The notes under the pieces: generated by a model
Database searches by the model: none
Told to the model about the DNA's origin: nothing
The model's input: the letters and a program-made list of their open reading frames with translations, nothing else
Program-made: the position numbers and the translations under genes
Part shown: piece after piece, positions 7,375 to 10,485 of the stretch
How the letters are laid out: each line of letters opens with the position of its first letter
How positions within the stretch are numbered: the first letter of the stretch is position 1
Assembly (NCBI GenBank): GCA_903912405.1
Contig: CAIWHF010000297.1
Location: 1 to 10,485 of the forward strand
Reading direction: 5' to 3'
Length of the DNA stretch: 10,485 nucleotides
Origin: an uncultured Bacteroidota bacterium
GTDB taxonomy: Bacteria; Bacteroidota; Bacteroidia; Chitinophagales; Chitinophagaceae

Positions 7375-8277
7375 CGTATCCTCTTATCATTCAAAACCGT
7401 TGCAGCTGTAGCTTTCATGTGCAGTTCTTTTAGTTCATTTGCTCAAAATGCAGCTAATAAAGATAATAACACAACCGCTGCTCCAGAAGTTATTGGTGCT
7501 ACATGGAAAAACTCATTAACACCAGATGGTGTTTATGATAAGATTCCACACGAATCAAGAATTTTACCATGGCAACCTATCCGTGAAGCGGATGTTATGT
7601 GGAAGAAGCGTGTTTGGCGTGAAATTGACACTCGTCAAAAACAAAACTTAGCATTCCGTTATCCAGGTGATGAATTATCTGGTGGTGGTATGTTTATAGA
7701 GATTTTGATGAATGCCATCAAAACTGGGAAAATACAAGCCTTTAATGAAGATAATTTCACTTCAACTATGACTAAAGATCAGTTATTAGAGAAATTGGAA
7801 GGCCGTATGGATACTATTCCAAGCGTAGATCCCATTACACAAGAAACTACTTATGTATACAGAAGAAAAGGGGTTATTCTAGATCAAATCACTAAATTTA
7901 GAATTAAAGAAGATTGGATTTTTGATAGAAATTTAGGAAGAATGGTAGTTCGTATTTTAGGTATTGCTCCATTAAAAGATGAGTATACAGATGAGAATGT
8001 ATTTAAATTTACCATTCCTTTATTCTGGATTTACTATCCAAATATTCGCGAAACCTTAGCGCAATACGAAGTATACAATCCTGAAAATGATGTGGCTCGA
8101 ATTAACTGGGATACTTATTTTGAAAACCGTTTTTTCAGCAGCTATATTATTAAAGTAAGCAATCCTTATGGTGCATCCTTTAATAACTTAGGCTATACTC
8201 CTATGGAGCAATTATACGAAGCTGAAAAAACTACAGAAATGATCTTTAACAAAGAACACGATATGTGGGTTTATTAA
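7372..8277 (+). CDS. gldN: GldN, periplasmic ring component of type IX secretion
   Basis: GldN (PorN) binds GldK to form the large ring beneath the outer membrane and contacts the tip of GldM. The 301-residue product has a Sec signal peptide (residues 1-24, with a hydrophobic core around TVAAVAFMCSSF) and probable cleavage at SFA before Gln25. The Cys at residue 17 is not in a lipobox, so it is probably soluble in the periplasm. Family features include RILPWQPIREADVMWKKRVW near residue 63, then IDTRQKQNLAFRYPGDE, GGGMFIEILMNAI and YRRKGVILDQITKFRIKEDW, and PLFWIYYPNIRETLAQYEVYN near the C-terminal third. It closes the gldKLMN operon and is followed 17 bp after its stop by a strong terminator. 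No sign of truncation. Confidence 0.96.
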   Translation: MRILLSFKTVAAVAFMCSSFSSFAQNAANKDNNTTAAPEVIGATWKNSLTPDGVYDKIPHESRILPWQPIREADVMWKKRVWREIDTRQKQNLAFRYPGDELSGGGMFIEILMNAIKTGKIQAFNEDNFTSTMTKDQLLEKLEGRMDTIPSVDPITQETTYVYRRKGVILDQITKFRIKEDWIFDRNLGRMVVRILGIAPLKDEYTDENVFKFTIPLFWIYYPNIRETLAQYEVYNPENDVARINWDTYFENRFFSSYIIKVSNPYGASFNNLGYTPMEQLYEAEKTTEMIFNKEHDMWVY

Positions 8278-8294
8278 TTGTTACAACCTATTTG

Positions 8295-8321
8295 AAAGGC
8301 GCTCCTGTAGCGCCTTTTTTT
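8295..8321 (+). terminator. Rho-independent terminator of the gldKLMN operon
   Basis: AAAGGCGCT at 8295-8303 and AGCGCCTTT at 8309-8317 form a perfect nine-pair stem with a 5-nt loop (CCTGT). A run of seven T follows the GC-rich part at 8315-8321. It is the clearest transcription signal in the window and marks the end of the operon. Confidence 0.93.
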
Positions 8322-8335
8322 ATACTATTTTTATC

Positions 8336-9049
8336 ATGAAACATAAATTAGAAGTTTGTCTTTCTCCTGCCTTATTGCATTTATATGATACTACAGATTG
8401 TAATGTGGTAATCATTGACATTTTTAGAGCTACCTCTACCATCACTACGGCCTTGCATAATGGGGCGGCATGTGTTATTCCTGTTGCTTCTGTAGAAGAG
8501 TGCATTGCTATTGGCAATCAAACGCCTAATAGTATAACTGCCGGTGAGCGTGATGGCAAAGTGGCTCCAGGACTATCCTATGGTAATTCACCATTTGAGT
8601 ATCCAGCAGATTTTATACAAGGGAAAACCTTAGTGCTAACCACTACCAATGGTACTAAGCTACTGCATATGGTAAAAGGGGCAGCTAATATTATAATTGG
8701 TTCTTTTTTAAATTTGGATGCTATTGTAGATTTTCTTAAAAATGATGATAAGCCAGTTGTATTAGGTTGTGCTGCATGGAAAGATCGCTTTAACTTGGAG
8801 GACACCCTATTTGCAGGAGCTGTTGCAAGTGCTTTACAGCAAGATTTTGCTATCAACTGTGATAGTGCAAGAGCGGCCATTCATTTGCATGACGCAAGTA
8901 ATGGAGCCTATTTATCTTTTCTCAAAAATAGCTCACACTATAATAGACTTAGTGGATATGGCTTAATAAAAGATTTGGAATATTGTACCAGTAAAAATTT
9001 GCATCCAATCGTTCCAATCTTAAGAGGAAATCAATTAGTGGGCCTTTAA
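8336..9049 (+). CDS. comB: 2-phosphosulfolactate phosphatase family protein (ComB-like)
   Basis: The 237-residue product resembles ComB (EC 3.1.3.71), the Mg-dependent phosphatase that converts 2-phosphosulfolactate to sulfolactate. It was defined in coenzyme M synthesis of methanogens but is widespread in bacteria that lack that cofactor. Family motifs visible are IIDIFRATSTITTAL (residues 26-40, with Asp28), GERDGKVAPGLSYGNSPFEY (about 68-88), VLTTTNGTKLL (about 99-109), LGCAAWKDRFNLEDTLFAGAVAS, and a C-terminal segment ending in IVPILRGNQ. Family membership is secure. The substrate in this organism is unknown, and a link to sulfonate metabolism is only a possibility. The start lies 14 bp after the gld terminator, so it needs read-through or a promoter embedded in that short region; I see no convincing one. 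It converges on the minus-strand hydrolase, with 4 bp between stops. Confidence 0.87.
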   Translation: MKHKLEVCLSPALLHLYDTTDCNVVIIDIFRATSTITTALHNGAACVIPVASVEECIAIGNQTPNSITAGERDGKVAPGLSYGNSPFEYPADFIQGKTLVLTTTNGTKLLHMVKGAANIIIGSFLNLDAIVDFLKNDDKPVVLGCAAWKDRFNLEDTLFAGAVASALQQDFAINCDSARAAIHLHDASNGAYLSFLKNSSHYNRLSGYGLIKDLEYCTSKNLHPIVPILRGNQLVGL

Positions 9050-9069
9050 TAAATTATAAATTTAAAAGG
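9043..9069. terminator. Possible weak bidirectional terminator between convergent genes
   Basis: AAATT (9051-9055) and AATTT (9059-9063) pair around a 3-bp loop, flanked by CCTTT (9043-9047) and AAAGG (9065-9069), which can also pair with a small unpaired asymmetry. The symmetric element covers both stop codons. The stem is AT-rich and weak, so the assignment is tentative. Confidence 0.35.
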
Positions 9070-9695
9070 TACGGATTGTTAGCTTTTTCATTTTTAATTG
9101 TAGTGGCAATGCCGTGACCACAATAAACTTTAGTTTCGTCTGGCAGCGTAATAATTTTTTCTCTAAGGCTAATAAGCATATCATTATGATTAGATCCTGG
9201 GAGATCTGTTCTGCCTATGCTCCCTGCAAAAAGCATATCGCCATTGATTACCCATTTTTCAGATGCGCAATACAATATAACATGACCAGGGGCATGGCCT
9301 GGTGTATGTATTATGCTAATTGAAGTAGTGCCAATAGTAAAGGTTGATTCTTTATAAAATTCATAGGATATGGGCATATTTATAGTCCCTAATCCATACA
9401 TGGAAGCAGCTATAGGTCCATATTGTAGCGTGGCTTCGTCTAAGGCATGAATATAAAATGGGATATCAAATTCCTTTTGTAAAAAATGAACTCCCATAAT
9501 ATGATCTAAATGTGCATGGGTATTGATTATTGCTTGTGGGATTAAATTATTTTTTTTAATGTAATTCAACATTTCATCGTTTTCAGCTGCAGAAAACATT
9601 CCGGGATCTACAATCCAGCACTCCTTATTTTCATTAATAATTAGATAAGTATTTTCTTGAAATGGATTAAATGTAAAAGTTTTTATAGAAATCAT
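9054..9695 (-). CDS. MBL-fold metallo-hydrolase, glyoxalase II-like
   Basis: This 213-residue protein is a metallo-beta-lactamase-fold hydrolase with a full two-metal site: THAHLDH (His60, His62, Asp64, His65), His134 in HTPGHAPGH, Asp153 in NGDMLFAGSIGRTDLPG, and His194 in VYCGHG. This order is that of the glyoxalase II (hydroxyacylglutathione hydrolase) branch. The C-terminal substrate-binding domain of classical glyoxalase II is missing, and the length fits the short bacterial subgroup annotated generically as MBL-fold hydrolase. A thioester or similar ester substrate is likely, but the natural substrate cannot be read from the sequence. No signal peptide, so cytoplasmic. It is transcribed from the 53-bp spacer shared with the divergent gene at 9749 and converges on comB. 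Confidence 0.9.
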   Translation of the reverse strand: MISIKTFTFNPFQENTYLIINENKECWIVDPGMFSAAENDEMLNYIKKNNLIPQAIINTHAHLDHIMGVHFLQKEFDIPFYIHALDEATLQYGPIAASMYGLGTINMPISYEFYKESTFTIGTTSISIIHTPGHAPGHVILYCASEKWVINGDMLFAGSIGRTDLPGSNHNDMLISLREKIITLPDETKVYCGHGIATTIKNEKANNPYLLNL

Positions 9696-9748
9696 TTTGC
9701 CTTGTTTTTTTGCGTAATTTTAAGTGTAAAAATAGTTCAAACATTTAG

Positions 9749-10485
9749 ATGTTACAGTTTATAAATAGAAATTTTAAGGGAATACCAAATGTTTTTAATA
9801 CTAAAGGATGCAAACGGACAATTGTATTGTTTGTTTTAATCCTTTTTATTCAGGCTGCTAGTTATGCGCAAACCTATTTAGAGGTCTATGGCCAGAATCG
9901 AGTGCAACTAAGAAAATTCAAATGGGATTTTTTTGACACTAAACATTTTAGAATTTATCACTACGATAAATCGGGTAGAAATCTTGCTCGTTATGTTGCT
10001 GAAGAAGCAGAACGTCATATCGTGATTATTGAAAATAAAATCGGAGGTCAGTTTCCTACAAAATATAGTATTATTGTTTTTAATACTTATGATGAATTTG
10101 TTCAGTCTAATATTGGCTTAAATGCTGAAAGTCAAATTCGACAAATGCAAGCAGGAAAAATTGATTTTGCAGGTGATATCATGCAAGTCTATTTTACAGG
10201 CAATCATGCAGATGTTAGAAATCAAATTAGAGAAGGCTTGGCAAGAGTTATGGTAGAAAAAATGATGTTTGGAGAAACTACTCGAGAGATTATTAAAAAT
10301 GCTATAAGTTTAGATTTGCCACCATGGGTCATAGATGCCTACATATTGTATAAGGTATATGATTGGGAGCCAACACAAGAAACAGCATGGAAGAATGTGC
10401 TACAAGAAAATACCCAATTGCCCTTTAATCGCATAGTGGAGAAATATCCTAAAGAAGCAGGTTTGGCATTTTGGAAATATTTATA
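9749..10485 (+). CDS. Exported Bacteroidota protein with a peptidase-MA-like N-terminal domain (5' part, runs off the right edge)
   Basis: The frame opens at ATG 9749, immediately after an in-frame TAG, and continues to the window end; 245 residues are visible. A long basic N-terminus (about 23 residues) precedes a hydrophobic core, VLFVLILFIQAASYAQ, indicating a Sec signal with cleavage near residue 40. The mature part starts YLEVYGQNRVQLRKFKWDFFDTKHFRIYHY. It later has YSIIVFNTYDEF, QVYFTGNHADVRNQIREGLARVM (159-170 region) and MMFGETTREIIKNAISLDLPPWVIDAYILY. This resembles large Bacteroidota proteins with a peptidase-MA-like domain followed by a TolB-like beta-propeller; the propeller would lie beyond the edge. 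Where gluzincin peptidases carry HExxH, the sequence reads REGLARVMVE, so peptidase activity is unlikely. Function is unknown. Confidence 0.8.
   Translation, partial: MLQFINRNFKGIPNVFNTKGCKRTIVLFVLILFIQAASYAQTYLEVYGQNRVQLRKFKWDFFDTKHFRIYHYDKSGRNLARYVAEEAERHIVIIENKIGGQFPTKYSIIVFNTYDEFVQSNIGLNAESQIRQMQAGKIDFAGDIMQVYFTGNHADVRNQIREGLARVMVEKMMFGETTREIIKNAISLDLPPWVIDAYILYKVYDWEPTQETAWKNVLQENTQLPFNRIVEKYPKEAGLAFWKYL

Noticed and set aside
8578..8880. 100-residue minus-strand frame within comB
   Set aside because: It is antisense to clear ComB family motifs and has no recognisable domain.
9696..9748. Promoter boxes in the divergent 53-bp spacer (TTTG at 9696-9699 with TAATTTTA at 9715-9722)
   Set aside because: The -7 box is imperfect and the 15-bp gap is too short. 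In such AT-rich DNA this match is expected by chance, though a promoter for at least one of the two genes must be near.
1..10485. CRISPR array, tRNA/rRNA genes, insertion sequences, phage or defence genes
   Set aside because: No regularly spaced direct repeats, cloverleaf-like sequence, transposase or integrase motif was seen; every sizeable stretch is covered by a recognised gene.

Overview
The window comes from a low-GC member of the phylum Bacteroidota, most likely the Chitinophagales. It carries a complete gldK-gldL-gldM-gldN cassette, which is restricted to that phylum, together with a DUF4271/HemD-like gene pair and AT-rich spacers with few strong Shine-Dalgarno sites. The genus is inferred from protein character only and is uncertain.

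Layout. Left edge to about 1.4 kb: the 3' part of a DUF4271 membrane protein and a HemD-like (uroporphyrinogen-III synthase family) protein. From 1.4 to 3.4 kb: a large DUF255 thioredoxin-domain protein of the YyaL/SPATA20 type. A 168-bp spacer with two inverted repeats and a tentative promoter follows. From 3.6 to 8.3 kb: gldK, gldL, gldM and gldN in one direction with 44, 71 and 22 bp gaps, closed by a strong intrinsic terminator at 8295-8321. Then comes comB (2-phosphosulfolactate phosphatase family). It converges, with only 4 bp between the stop codons, on a glyoxalase-II-like metallo-beta-lactamase-fold hydrolase on the minus strand. Divergent from that hydrolase is the 5' part of an exported protein of the Bacteroidota 'peptidase-MA-like' type, cut by the right edge.

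Function. gldKLMN encodes the core of the type IX secretion system and gliding machinery. GldL and GldM form the proton-driven inner-membrane motor and the periplasm-spanning shaft, and lipoprotein GldK with GldN forms the ring under the outer membrane. Key motor residues are visible in GldL and GldM. The flanking genes are housekeeping or poorly characterised and have no evident mechanistic link to secretion.

I saw no tRNA, rRNA, CRISPR, insertion sequence or phage gene. The window looks like ordinary chromosomal core and I do not see an undescribed system. The best leads are a nearly identical leader before gldK and gldN, an inverted repeat overlapping a possible gldK promoter, a 56-residue spaced repeat in GldL, and the non-catalytic look of the last gene.
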